In this document: positions 14,001-24,386 of the stretch, one piece after another
How positions within the stretch are numbered: the stretch's first letter is position 1
Layout: each line of letters begins with the position of its first letter
Program-made: the position numbers and the translations under genes
Source of the DNA: Carettochelys insculpta
Taxonomy: Eukaryota; Chordata; Testudines; Carettochelyidae
Direction of reading: 5' to 3'
DNA: 64,000 bases
Assembly: GCF_033958435.1 (NCBI RefSeq)
Contig: NC_134161.1
Location: forward strand, 5,704,001 to 5,768,000
The notes under the pieces: generated by a model
The model's input: only the letters and a program-made list of their open reading frames with translations
Told to the model about the DNA's origin: nothing
The model's database searches: none

Positions 14001-17000
14001 TCTGCAGGCACAAAGCCTCGCACACCCTAGTAGGGGCTGTTTGCCATTCCCAGCCAACGGGAGAGGCAGGAAGTGGTGGCTCAGCCCATGCCACTTCCCG
14101 CAGCTCCCATTGGCTGGGAATGGCAAACCGCAGCCATGGGGTGCTGCAAATGGCCATGTCTGTAGATGTTCAGGTAAACAAATCATCTGGTGGCCCACCA
14201 GAAGCTTGAAAAAAGTGTAGGCAGCATGCTGAAGGTTCCCCACCCTGCCTAGGATCATCTTTAAGGATACAGGTTGCTCCTTAAATCTGGACACAAAATA
14301 GTTAGCCATGTTCCTGAGTAATTCTGCTCCATTTACAAAGACAGTGCCCTTGGTGCATCAGGGATGCCAAGCTTTCTCCAGGGTTGAATGAGGCATGGGG
14401 AAGAAAAACAGGCAAATGACTGGATTGGTTTTACTCTGAGACAGCCTTAGGCAGAACCTTAAGAATGACATCGTCCTTATGAATCAGTATACAAGGAGGA
14501 CCTGCCATGAGGGCCTGAATCTCCCCCACCCTTCAAGCTTCTGCAGTAGAAATCAGAAAGGCAGAGGTAGTACAGGGAACACTACTGGATAACCCAAGAG
14601 AACAAATTATCTCCTGGGCTGGATGAATAAGCATAACACGCACGGCCAGTCAGCCCCTCACCTTTATAGTTGTGTCCATGTCCATTTGGGTTGTTGCATT
14701 TCCCAAAGAGCTTCCGGTTTTCTTCATCACTCAGTGACTTACTGTAAAAAAGTGAAAAATTGCATCTGAGAGCCAAATACAAACATTTATGTTTTCCTTG
14801 CAACTGGAATTGGTTTTTAGCTCCTCCTGATCTCCTTAACACATATACCACAAGAACCATTTCAGCCAGGGACCCTGTTTACTCATTGCCTGATTTGCTC
14901 TCCCCTTACTTTAGTTTTGTTGTCCCATTTTTCACTGTACCAAGACATTACCCTTGTATGATGCCTTGAAGAGGGGGTAATAAATCCTTAAAAATTCCAC
15001 GTAATTTGTTTTTCAATAGTTCATAAATTTCTGCATGTAATAACGATCCAATAGAAAAATAAATTGTTGTCACTGTCTCCTTTTTAAACAGGTGGCACGG
15101 GCTGGAGAAATCCTCTTAATTTTACTTTCACTCTGTTATAATGAATATTCATCAATTTACCACATTGCTCTACTAACCCTGAAAAGCCTGATTGGCGAAA
15201 GAAAGACACTGGAGAGTTGAGGGTGCTCATTTAAAAAGATACAGTCTGTTAGATTCCGTGTTGCTGATCGTTTCATTGTAGCAACCTGACTTCTCATTAC
15301 TATGTACTGTTGGCAAATGTCCACTCCTACTGTGACAAGCTTGTCAACTTACAGACTGAAATACAAGAATTCCAGCTGTTTACAAAAGAGACCAAAGGCC
15401 TGCAAGAATCACCTCGTTTCTGAACATAAACACTGCAAACTAAAGTATCAAGGATTGTGGAGATATTTAAGAGATCACTGGGGCCATGGATAGTCTGACC
15501 TTCACACTGCACCAACAACTCTCCGCCCAGGATTCAAATTCCAGGGACAGATAAGTGGTAATCAGCAGGCAGAACACACATGACTCACATTGGCTACGTC
15601 TACACGTGAAGCCAACATCGAAATAGGCTATTTCGATGAATAACGTCTACACGTCCTCCAGGGCTGGCAACGTCGATGTTCAACTTCGACGCTGCGCGGC
15701 ACCACATCGAAATAGGCGCTGCGAGGGTACGTCTACACGCCAAAGTAGCACACATCGAAATAAGGGTGCCAGGCACAGCTGCAGACAGGGTCACAGGGCG
15801 GACTCAACAGCAAGCCGCTCCCTTAAAGGGCCCCTCCCAGACACAGTTGCACTAAACAACACAAGATACACAGAGCTGACAACTGGTTGCAGACCCTGTG
15901 CCTGCAGCATGGATCCCCAGCTGCCGCAGAAGCAGCCAGAAGCCCTGGGCTAAGGGCTGCTGCCCACGGTGACCATAGAGCCCCGCAGGGGCTGGAGAGA
16001 GAGCGTCTCTCAACCCCCCAGCTGATGGCCGCCATGGAGGACCCAGCAATTTCGATGTTGCGGGACGTGGATCGTCTACACGGTCCCTACTTCGACGTTG
16101 AACGTCGAAGTAGGGCGCTATTCCGATCCCCTCATGAGGTTAGCGACTTCGACGTCTCGCCGCCTAACGTCGAAGTTAACTTCGAAATAGCGCCCGACGC
16201 GTGTAGCCGCGACGGGCGCTATTTCAAAGTTAGTGCCGCTACTTCGAAGTAACGTGCACGTGTAGACACAGCTATTGGGTGTGAAAACTGGAAGGCACCA
16301 CTTATCATCCAGCCTCTTTGCGTCAGGAAAAGCAGAACATGAAGCACCTCAAATAACAGCAGGGGAAATAAATGATTTGAACCTGGAGTGTGTGAAGCAG
16401 TTTATCAATGTCCATAGCTGCCCACTGAATGAAGAAGATAGATTTTTGGTCTCATGGACAGATTGCCACCAGCCAGGAAAAATCTCAGGATACTCAGAAG
16501 GAAACAGGTGAGATTTAGTGATAATCAGATTTGCCTGCCCCACAGGCTTGAAACTAACCAGAGTCATGCCCCAGTTTCACCCTGCTGCTGTTTAAAAATG
16601 CTCCTGACTAGGACAGGCTAGGGAAACAAAGAGGAGTCATTCCTTTTTCTCTCTCCCATTCTCCACACCCAGAGCCCCCATCAACAGAATTTGCTCTGCT
16701 CTGATCAGTGTCTTTGCTGCCACTCCCAAGATACTGAATGGTACTGAATCTGAACTGACATGCGTCAATTTAATTTTTGCTAGTGGGGGCGAGGGGTAAT
16801 GAGTACCAGCTGACAGGAATTATTCAGGCAGGTAGAACAGGGGGAGAAGACAACCAGAGAAAGGAGGTGAGAATGCTGTACTCAAGGCAGCAAGGGGGAA
16901 GGAGAGGCAGGAGGAACTCCCAGAAGGTGGACAAAAGAAATGGACAAGGTGAGACATGAGTGAAGGAGTGAGAAGAACAGAGGATTTTACAATATTTTTG

Positions 17001-18443
17001 TTCCCTTCATCTTGTCTTTATCCCTTCTAACAATATTAACATAAGTACGACCACACTGGGTCAGAGCAAAGATGCACCCTGCCCAGTATCCTGTCTTCTG
17101 ACAGCAGCCAATGCCAGGTATCCCAAAGGGAATGAACAGAATGGGGAATCAAGTGATCCATCTCCTGTCGCCCACTCCATCCTTCTGACAAACAGAGGCT
17201 GGGGACACCAGTCCTATCCATCCCAGCTAACAGCCATGGACAGACCTATTTTCTATGAATTTGTCTAGTTCTTGTTTTTGAATGCAATAAGATCTTTCAT
17301 ATGACCGAAACAACAACAATGAGCAGACTGTGAGCTCTTTGGGGCACGGCCTGGACTGTTTTACTATGCGTATGTGCCATGTTTAGCAAAGCAGTCTTTG
17401 AGGCCTGCAATCTCACTCCCAGCTTGCTCCTGCACCCTCCTTCCTGCCTGCTCCTTGCAGCCTTCTCCCACACACTGAACCCCTCATTTCTGGCCCCACT
17501 GCAGAGACTGGGGGGGGGGCCCACAAAATCCACAGGCCACATGTCCCCAGAAGAGTTAATCTAATCCTGGGGGTAAACCCTGAGCCTTGGCACCTCCCCT
17601 CCCACTGTGAGGGGCTGGAGCTTCAGGGAAGTGTCTTCTTTTTTTCTTTCTTTCTTCTTTCCTGCTTCTCAGCTGGGGACCACATCTGTAAGTGTTTTTT
17701 TTCCCCTCTTTGATTGAGGGCCAGGTCAGTGAGGGGCATGGAGGGGTTTATTTTTTTCCTTCTTGCTCGTGTGTGGCCCCACCCCACTGATTTTACTGTG
17801 GGTCAATAGCCCCGACCCCAAACAAAGATTCCCAACCCCTCTCTTGGGCACAGTCTGGACTTCGGGTCCCACTGGGCACAAGGCCAGGGTGCAGCAAATG
17901 GCTCCCTGGCCCAAGGGGACAGGAACCACGGTAAGAACCAGGGACAGCTCCCCGGGGATGACTCACCCCTTCCTGCCCGGCACGCAGGGGATTTCTCACC
18001 AGCGCCTGGAGGGAGCGCTGGGCGCTGCTTGGCAACGTCTGCACCCCCCACAGCCAAGCACAGTGCAGAGGCACCCGGGGTCCCGCCGCGACCGAGTGCG
18101 ATGGAGATTGGGGGGGCGGGGGGGCAGGCGCGCGCGCCCGGCATTCCCACGTGACGATGGGGGGGGTCGCACGTGACGCAGTGTGATGCGGCGGGGGTCC
18201 CCTGCGCTCCAGCAGGCTGCAAGTCAAGGGCGCCCCCGTGACGCCGCGCGCTGCAAGGAGCGGCCCGCAGGACCCCGCACGACGGGAGCGCGGGGGGGGG
18301 GATCCCGCCGTAACCCCGCGCCATGGGGCGGGCGGGCGATGGGGCCCCGGGACGGAGCCGGCCCCTCACCTGTGCAGCCGGTGGCAGGCGCTGAAGCTGA
18401 GGCAGCGGGAGACTCGCGCGGTGCGGGCGGGAGGAGGCGGCAT
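7926..18443 (-). CDS. PTS: 6-pyruvoyltetrahydropterin synthase, complete six-exon gene
   Basis: PTS converts 7,8-dihydroneopterin triphosphate to 6-pyruvoyltetrahydropterin, the second step of tetrahydrobiopterin synthesis, as a cytosolic zinc-dependent hexamer. Six exons (18443-18370, 14741-14662, 13451-13429, 8912-8856, 8376-8306, 8067-7926) join in frame to 447 nt, 148 codons plus stop; all introns are GT-AG. Exons 2-5 (80, 23, 57, 71 nt) have the lengths I recall for human PTS. Visible residues are zinc ligands His21, His46 and His48, Cys40 and the Asp86-His87 pair of the catalytic triad, and Glu131 for the substrate. The protein ends six residues after the usual C-terminal KGE. The start is the first ATG in frame, inside a CpG island, which predicts a broadly active promoter. 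All residues expected of an active enzyme are present. A diverged inverted copy lies at 46.7-50.4 kb. Confidence 0.95.
8306..8376 (-). CDS. PTS: PTS exon 5
   Basis: 71 nt encoding [19 protein letters not shown], with the catalytic Asp86-His87 pair. Acceptor cctcag|, donor |gtgggt. Confidence 0.95.
8856..8912 (-). CDS. PTS: PTS exon 4
   Basis: 57 nt, phase 0 at both ends, encoding [19 protein letters not shown]. Acceptor ctgtag|, donor |gtaat. Confidence 0.94.
9400..9645 (+). mobile_element. Old CR1-like 3' end in PTS intron 3
   Basis: The text GCATCTGGCATTGGCCACTG, then CTGACCCAGCACAGCCATTC, resembles the turtle CR1 3' end group that ends in TTCTTATGTT. The copy is diverged. Confidence 0.55.
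9646..10399. other. PTS intron 3, unique part with AT-rich block
   Basis: No gene seen. 9885-9960 is an almost pure A/T block with ATATTTA-type repeats. Confidence 0.5.
10400..10720. mobile_element. Possible hAT-type fragment
   Basis: The phrase GTGGCTCTCGAGTCGCATGC and its near repeat GAGCCACATGCAGCTCTTGG are typical of one hAT non-autonomous end. The G-rich part 10620-10700 holds a short duplicated unit (GCCTGGCTCTGGGGGA). Confidence 0.35.
10880..11095. mobile_element. Short hAT-type MITE in PTS intron 3
   Basis: Terminal inverted repeats CAAGGTATGTCTACACTCG and CTAGTGTAGACCAAGCCTTA enclose about 180 bp with no coding capacity. Confidence 0.65.
11278..11990. mobile_element. MITE copy A, TTCGAAATAG family, PTS intron 3
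   Basis: The ends CTACGTCTACACGTGCA and TGCACGTGTAGACGCAG form terminal inverted repeats. The interior has repeated TTCGAAATAG/CTATTTCGA palindromes and no transposase frame. Copy B (15593-16273) has the same orientation and is closely similar. Confidence 0.8.
13429..13451 (-). CDS. PTS: PTS exon 3 (23-nt microexon)
   Basis: 23 nt between cctctag| and |gtaagt. It encodes VVVTVHGE after joining. It is too short for simple gene finding, but the length and both flanking phases fit exactly. Confidence 0.92.
13938..14252. mobile_element. Foldback hAT MITE (SPIN/Charlie type), PTS intron 2
   Basis: The right end reads GAAGGTTCCCCACCCTGCC and the left end is a diverged inverse. Inside, TTTACCTGAGCATCTGCAGG (about 13989) is inverted as CTGTAGATGTTCAGGTAAAC (about 14160), so most of the element can fold on itself. 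Confidence 0.65.
14253..14661. other. PTS intron 2, no feature seen
   Basis: Apart from the MITE just upstream I recognise nothing here. Confidence 0.4.
14662..14741 (-). CDS. PTS: PTS exon 2
   Basis: 80 nt between acceptor tttacag| and donor AAAG|gtgag. It encodes [19 protein letters not shown], with catalytic Cys40 and zinc ligands His46 and His48. Confidence 0.95.
15593..16273. mobile_element. MITE copy B, TTCGAAATAG family, PTS intron 1
   Basis: Ends CTACGTCTACACGTG and CACGTGTAGACACAG; the interior is aligned nearly base for base with copy A. Short ATTGG text on both sides may be a remnant of the target duplication. Confidence 0.8.
16274..17035. other. PTS intron 1, no gene recognised
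   Basis: Unique-looking sequence; the open frames on both strands have no family resemblance or splice context. Confidence 0.4.
17036..17290 (-). mobile_element. CR1 LINE 3' region
   Basis: Reads as the reverse of the CR1 3' text: CACACTGGGTCAGAGCAAAG, CCCAGTATCCTGTCTTCTGA and GGGAATGAACAGAATGGGG are diagnostic phrases. Confidence 0.75.
17400..17840. mobile_element. hAT-type element, partial, PTS intron 1
   Basis: Shares CCAGAAGAGTTAATCT and the TGATTTTACTGTGGGTCAAT segment with the 4.5-5.4 kb element, in the same orientation. It contains a T/C-rich run at 17635-17665. Confidence 0.55.
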
Positions 18444-18960
18444 CGCGTCGCGGGGCTGCGGGGTGCGAACCCCCCGCCCCCGCTCCCGCTTCGGCGCCTG
18501 CGCGGGAAGGGCGGACGCAGCACATCCGGGCACCCGCCGCCCTGCACGGCGGCGGCGTCTCCCTGAGGCGCGGCCCGCGCGCGTGCGTTCTGCGCCGCCT
18601 CACAGCGGGTCGGCCCCCCCCCGCCCCGGCCCCAGCCCCAGCCCCAGCCCCAGCCCTAGCCCTTCAGGCAGCCCGCGCTTCCCTCCGCCTCACCCATCTC
18701 CTCGGCCTCCGTGCTCCCCGCCCCCCGGGGCAGTTGTTCCCGCCCCACACCGGACCCTCAGCGAGTCCCGTCGATTGCCGAGGGGTGCTTAGGTTCCCTG
18801 CCCCCCTCTGCCCTTGTGTGGGGGCGCCCGGCCTCTTTGGAAAGGCCTCTCTCCCCTTTGGTGCTGTGTCAGAGACCCACAGGGCGGGGGCGGGGGAGGT
18901 CTGATGCCACCCGCAGCGCTGGCACCTGCACAAAGGCACACCCTGAAAACAGCGAGGAAC
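18000..18960. promoter_or_regulatory. CpG island, PTS promoter
   Basis: A dense GC and CpG block surrounds PTS exon 1 (ATG at 18443). It extends about 500 bp upstream of the ATG, as expected for a TATA-less housekeeping promoter. Repeated CAGCCC units lie at 18630-18665. No divergent plus-strand first exon was recognised. Confidence 0.8.
18370..18443 (-). CDS. PTS: PTS exon 1 (coding part)
   Basis: 74 nt from the ATG at 18443-18441 to the donor CACAG|gtgag. It encodes the [14 protein letters not shown] segment with zinc ligand His21 and ends after two bases of a Ser codon. Confidence 0.92.
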
Positions 18961-19159
18961 GTCACTGTCCTCGCCTCTCTCGGGGGGGGGCTGGCACCAG
19001 GAGCCCCTCAAAATGTTCAACCAAAGCGTGACCTTCAGCTTGACAGGGTCGTTTACTTTTTCTTGGCAGGGCTGTTATCCAGCGTGCACCAGGAGGCCCA
19101 AAGCTCTTTAAAGCCACTGAAGCAGAAGCGAGTCTGTGCTCAGGAAAGCTCACGCTCAG

Positions 19160-19245
19160 AACTTTTCTGTTAGTCTATGAGGTGCCACAGGACCCTTCGT
19201 TCCTGTTACAGATCCAGACTAACACGGCCACCTCTCCGATACTTG
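19160..19245 (-). mobile_element. SINE fragment (Cry-like)
   Basis: The minus-strand family text TAGACTAACAG and GTGGCCGTGTTAGTCTGGAT are present; the copy is truncated. Confidence 0.65.
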
Positions 19246-19289
19246 AAGCAGAGCCTGCGCCTTGCCTCAGGTATGCAAGTTGTTATGGA

Positions 19290-19500
19290 GACACACACAC
19301 CTCTCATGGAGCTGGCAGGGACCTCAGAAGCTCATCAAGTCCAGTCCCTTGCCCTCTTGGCAGGACCAAGCACCATCCCTTTTCCTGTTTTTGTTTTAAT
19401 CTATTTGCCCCACATCCCTAAATGGCCCCCATAAGGAATGAGCTCACAACCCTGGGTTTAACGGGCCAATGCTCAAACCACTGCAGTCAACTGTTCGTAA
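19290..19500 (-). mobile_element. Probable CR1 LINE fragment
   Basis: The phrases GAGCTGGCAGGGACCTCAGA and ATCAAGTCCAGTCCCTTGCC resemble a reverse CR1 3' region; diverged. Confidence 0.45.
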
Positions 19501-19786
19501 TTGTGCGGGGGGGGGGGGGGAACAAAAAAAAAATCCCCAAAATCTTACAACTCAAAGTTGATCTAATACTACTTTGAACCTTTAATAAGCAGCTAGAAAA
19601 TGCTGCTTTAGCCATCTTAATTTAAATGATACAAGCACTGAAATGGTGTCCTTAGCCTGTCAAATCTGGTTTTAGGTGCTTTTTTCAGTCATTTATATTT
19701 AACATAACACTGCATTGTATTTGCTGCCTGGGGTGGGGCTGGGGGTCGGGAAGAGAAGTGCCTCTGCTGCTGCCTGATTACCTAGA

Positions 19787-20575
19787 GCAGTGGTTCCCAA
19801 ACTTTTCAGCATCCTTTTGATTTTTGAGAGACTTTCATGCTGCCCCGCCTCTTCTTTACTGTCATCCAACACCCCTTTAACAAAAATTCAATTTGTAATT
19901 TAAAATTAATACACAAACTTGATATAAAAATGTTATTTGAAACTAAAAATAGTTTTTCTTGGCCACTTGCGAGTGCCTGGTGCAACTCCAGCTGGCCAGC
20001 TGCCTGAGCCCCATGCCAGCCATCAAAGCTGCCTATGCCAGCTGCCTGTCTGCCTGAGCCCTGTGCTGCCAGAGCTGCCTTTCCTAGCTAACCAAGCCCC
20101 ACAATGCCAGGGCCAGCCACCTGCCTGCAGCCCAAGCTGGCCAAGCCCTGCAATGCCAGGGCCAGCCACCCAAGCCCCGCAGGCTGGCCACCCGAGCCCC
20201 AATTCCCAAACTCCTCCCCGCCCCCAAAGCCAGGCACCCAAGTCTACCACACACTCCATCCCCCTCCCACAAACCAGGCATCCCCAGCCCCCATCTAACT
20301 CCCATCCTTCTCCTCCCCAACCACCCCCTCAACCGACACTTACTCCCCTTTGCAAGAGGCAGCAAGGTCCATGTGGGTGTTCACCAGCTGCCTACTTTTT
20401 AAAGTGGCTGCACCAGGTTGCCCATGTAAAATAGCAGGGGCTGAGAGCCATAAGCAAAGGCCAGCTTTTTCTTTGGGTGGAGGGAATGACTGGGGAGGAT
20501 TGGGTTGCCTCATGCCCCTCACCCTGGAATTTCTGTATGCCCTCCAGTTTGGGAAACCATGACATACAGTGTGAT
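19787..20575. mobile_element. hAT-type element (CAGTGGTTCCCAAACTT ends)
   Basis: The left end is CAGTGGTTCCCAAACTT and the right end CCAGTTTGGGAAACCATG, an inverted pair typical of non-autonomous hAT elements. The interior is CCAGCCA-rich. The right 150 bp matches a copy at 52.70-52.85 kb. Confidence 0.7.
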
Positions 20576-20587
20576 GGAATCTTCATT

Positions 20588-20735
20588 CGCTAGAGGTTTT
20601 TAAGTCCTGGCTTGACAAAGTCCTGACTGGGATGATTTAGGTGGGGTTGATCCTGCTTTAGGCAGGGAGCAGGACAAAATGACCTCTTGAGGTCTCTTCC
20701 AGCCCTCAGATTCCATGATTCTATGATTGCACACT
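20588..20735 (+). mobile_element. CR1 LINE 3' end
   Basis: GGCTTGACAAAGTCCTGACT, GACCTCTTGAGGTCTCTTCC and the terminal ATTCCATGATTCTATGATT show the CR1 3' end. Confidence 0.85.
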
Positions 20736-21161
20736 TCTGCTTCCAAATGACATTTGTGGTCAGTTTGCAACTCTGGTGTTTATAACTCCGAGGATCTAGC
20801 AATCGTGTTTTCCAAATCTCACTTACACAAAACAAAAGTGAAGTCCCTCGATGCTAAGGTTGCAAGGAAAAGTGAGCATTTTCAAGTCTTGTCAAGAGGG
20901 AGCCAGGAGGCATAGATAAGAATTTTTGAATCTCTGTCTTCTGTGAAAAATCTCACTTTGATAACTCCCATGGGTACAGTGTAGAAAAATAGACATTTCC
21001 CCCTATATATGTCCCCTGCTGTTGTCACTCATCCAGAGCTTCCAGGATCATCCTCTCCCCAGTGCCACCCCCTGCAGCTCTCTCTCACCCCCACCCTCCA
21101 TGAGGTGCAAGGAGATGTTGCGACACAGACTTGATCACGAAGGAGGTAGGAGCTGAAAAAT
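20736..21161. other. No gene recognised
   Basis: Nothing identifiable in this stretch. Confidence 0.4.
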
Positions 21162-21616
21162 ACACTGGCTACGTCGACACAAGCAAGTTGTTTCGAAAAA
21201 GCTGAGCCTCTTTCGAAAGAACCTGTGGCATGTCTGCACACACAATGCGCTCTTCTGATCTGAAATTGGAAGAACAGGGTGCTCTTGCCGGGGGCCCTCT
21301 TTCTCTCCCAGATGAGGAAGAGTGCCTTTTTCCAAGAGAGTCTTTTGGAGGGTTGCGGGGGGGTTGGAACTTGTAGACATGCCGGAGGCCCTTTTTTCAA
21401 ATGAGAAGTTTTCATGGCACCAGATTTTGCAACCCCTGGCTCATTCTTTCAAAAGAGCAGGGTCTGTATGGCCACTCTCTATCGAAAGAGTGGCCACATC
21501 TTTTGATCTGCTTTTTTGTGTGTGGACACACTCTTTCAAAAGAAGTTTTTTCGGAAGAGATCTTCAGAAGAACTTCTTTTGAAGGACTTCTGCAGTGTAG
21601 ATGTAGCCATTGAGTA
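21162..21616. mobile_element. MITE, TTTCGAAA/TTTTCAAA family
   Basis: Terminal inverted repeats GGCTACGTCGACAC and GTGTAGATGTAGCC enclose a T-rich interior full of CTTTCGAAAGA-like palindromes. No coding capacity. Confidence 0.7.
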
Positions 21617-22704
21617 TGGTGGCCACTCAGGAAAAAAACTTTTGGATGGGCATAAACATGGTTAACAAAAAACCACACACACCTTTTTCAATTGTACATG
21701 TTTGCAACGTATCCTATATAAGAGGGAAGCAATAATAGAACTAAAACCATATGTACCCTCTGGTTGTCCAAGAAGGGACAGCAAATCTGTGTTCCCAATA
21801 AGATTTGTGCTTGTGTGGCCACTCAGCAGAGAAGCCAATGCTGCCCAGCTGATTAGGAGAGCATCCTCAGCTTTATGCTTCAGTGCACGCAACAAAATTT
21901 GTGCCACTGAGGGATGGGAAAAGTCCATGCGTGGAAAAGATTAGAGGGAGCATGGCTGGTGATGACTATTATTATTTGTTATTATCGTAGCACCTAAAAG
22001 CCCCAGTTAATGGTCCAGAATTCCATTGTGCTAAGTGCTGTAAAAATACAGAACAGAAAGATGACCCCAGCCTATAAAAACATCAAGAGCTTCCAAACTG
22101 GATCAGACCTTCTCCTTTTTCGCCAGTATCCTATCACAGACAGAGACCATTTAGGGGACCAAGGCAGTTATGGAGTGTTCCAGCCTGTCATCTGGTCATG
22201 GCTTCTGGAAGCCAAAGATCTGTGTAGACAAGCCCTCACAGAGTGTGGGCCCTTTCATGACTCTCAGCTGCCAGGCTTTGTTATGGTTATCACCCCAGCA
22301 TGCCCATCAAAGCCCCTTTTGTGTGGAGAACTACTCTGACCAGATGACCACTCCATACATTTTTCCTACTAGCAGTTACGGCATGTTGGGGATGATACCC
22401 ATGCTTGAGGTGAGTTGCGAGGAAAAAGGGTTACACCTTCATGGCAGCTCCAAAAGTTCTTCTCCGAGCCATGCGCTCAAAGCAGCAGGAACCTGACCTT
22501 TCCATTTTCCGCCTCCCTGTAGTTCCGGGTGGTCTTGACTCATTCATCTGCCATGGCAAATGCATCGTCATTGCATTTATGCATACCACAGCCCGCTGCT
22601 GGGTTAGACCCAAGTGGATCTGTGCCTCATTAAAGTCAACCCAGCTACTGGCCTTGAAGCGTAATGGATTGGTTCCTCTCTCTGTCCCGTGGCCTTTGTT
22701 CTCT
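21617..22704. other. No gene recognised
   Basis: 22.08-22.35 kb has faint CR1-like phrases (GCCAGTATCCTATCACAGAC). The 193-codon minus-strand frame at 22.4-23.0 kb overlaps repeat sequence and is not accepted as a gene. Confidence 0.4.
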
Positions 22705-23521
22705 AGCATGGGCCAGGCACCATTGAAGGGCTGTCTCCGGGAGGCCGACCTGCTGCCTTGCCCTTCTACCCGAGGCCCTGCCCTTTCTGGAGGCCTGGAG
22801 CTGGACCTCCCTGCCTTGCCAAGAGGCCCAGCAATTTTGTCTGCAGCCTTGGGAGCCAGGCCCTGAAAACTGAAGCCAGAGGAGAAGATAAAGGGGCCAA
22901 GTGGGAAAAGATCCAAGAAAGTAGCAGCAATGAACTCAATGGAGGGAGTGTGGCTGCTGTTCCTGGGGTCACAGGTTCGGAAGCTGGAGAAAGGGATGGG
23001 TCTGGTTCCCACACAGCCACTGGGGAAGTGGTGTAAGCCTCAGGAATGGAACGAGGCTCACTTGGACACGCAAGAAAAGGGCTGAAGCTCCCAGTGAGCA
23101 GACAGGCAGTTTTGTTCGATTCTGTCCTATGCGGAAGGGGTTCCTTTTGACTGTGACCCAGTTTTCTGAACTATGTAACCCACTTTAGAACTGAGCCAAG
23201 AGTGAGAGAGAGAGACAGCACAGCATGGCACAGCAGCAGGACGTGCTCAAGGGGGTAGTGTCCTGCTTTTACACTAACTACCCTGGTGACAGTACACTGT
23301 CAGCAGTAAGCTTGGTTGCTTATGTTTCTGGAGGAAATTAGCTTTAAAATGTTCACTTGCCGGGGGCAGGCTGGAGGAGAGACCAGGGCTGGACACGGTT
23401 AGTGAGGCAGGAACGAGCACTACCTGCAGTGCAGGAGATTACATCCTGTTTGCAAAGCTTCCTTTCATCTGTAGATAACGCTCATCCCTGATTATGCCAT
23501 GTGTGCTCCAGTTACAGGGTG
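22705..23521 (-). mobile_element. LTR-like repeat, copy 1 (partial)
   Basis: The minus strand here aligns with 50358-51250 on the plus strand; both begin TGTAACTGGAGCACACA. Similarity stops near 22705. The TG start and the poly(A) signal in the longer copy suggest an LTR. Confidence 0.55.
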
Positions 23522-24243
23522 GATCCTGGGCCTGAGGGGGATCAGGAGCAGGGGGAGTTGGGTGCAGAAGGAAGATGTGGGGGATTGTGGGCACTGGGGA
23601 GATAGGAGCAGGGTGCTCATAGGGGGCTGCTGATGGGGGGCATCCTGGGAGGCAAGAGCAATCCAAGGGACTGGCATATGAGGGTACCCAAGTATATGTT
23701 GATTGGGGCAGAACAGGGGTGCGGAGAAGAGGGGAGGAGAAATGGGGAACCTGAGCAGGGGGCAGCCTGTGGGGACGCCCAGGAGGGGGAGTACTGAGGG
23801 TTGGGGGATGATTGTGGAGAGGGAAGCTGGGGAGTAAATTAAGAAAGGTTAGAAGTGGAGAGGGATCCACTTGTGAAACCATTGGGAAGGAAGGGACAGG
23901 GTGTGAGGATGGTGATACTGGAGTGTTGGGGCATGAGGCATTTTAAGGGTGGGGAGGGGACACTGAGCGGCAGTTCCTGGGGATCCGAATGGTGGGATGT
24001 TTTGTGTCAGTGACTCCTGCTAATGTTTTCAGGCTGTAGTGCTGGGGAAAGCGGTGGGTAAGGAGCTGTACTGCTCCCATTGTGGCCTGTGAGATGTTCC
24101 CTTTCAGCTACTTGCCTTTGTACCACGAACTGCTCCATCTGTACTTTTGGATGCAGAGAGAGCTGCCACTGGGGTGGGAGGTTTGGGTCCTGTGATTTCT
24201 CTCTGTGGTGTTCGCTGTTCTGATCCGAGTCCCTCCCTTCTAG
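23522..24243. other. G-rich spacer, no gene
   Basis: Irregular GGGGA-rich sequence just upstream of the first recognisable ZW10 exon remnant. The first ZW10 exon was not found here or further left. Confidence 0.45.
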
Positions 24244-24386
24244 GTAGGGCGGAGTCTGCAACATGATTCACCAGAAGTATAATGTGTTTCTCTCAAGCAT
24301 GCAGAGCGCTGAGGACTTGGTGTCACAAGTGGACAGACAGCCTGTGTGGCAACATAGACCTGCTGAAATACAGGATCAAAAATGAG
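24244..24386 (+). pseudogene. ZW10: ZW10 pseudo-exon a
   Basis: Reads VCNMIHQKYNVFLSSMQSAE, then DLVSQVD, and after a +1 shift (a 19-nt spacer where 15 nt are expected) NIDLLKYRIKNE. Acceptor cttctag|, donor GAG|gtgat. Confidence 0.85.

Noticed and set aside
17803..18792. Long frames (266 and 184 codons) in the CpG island
   Set aside because: GC-rich island without stops; the real coding part on the minus strand is PTS exon 1 in a different frame.
22431..23012. 193-codon minus-strand frame, partly repeated at 50947-51330
   Set aside because: Falls in the LTR-like repeat. The shared frame is short and resembles no gag, protease or polymerase known to me.
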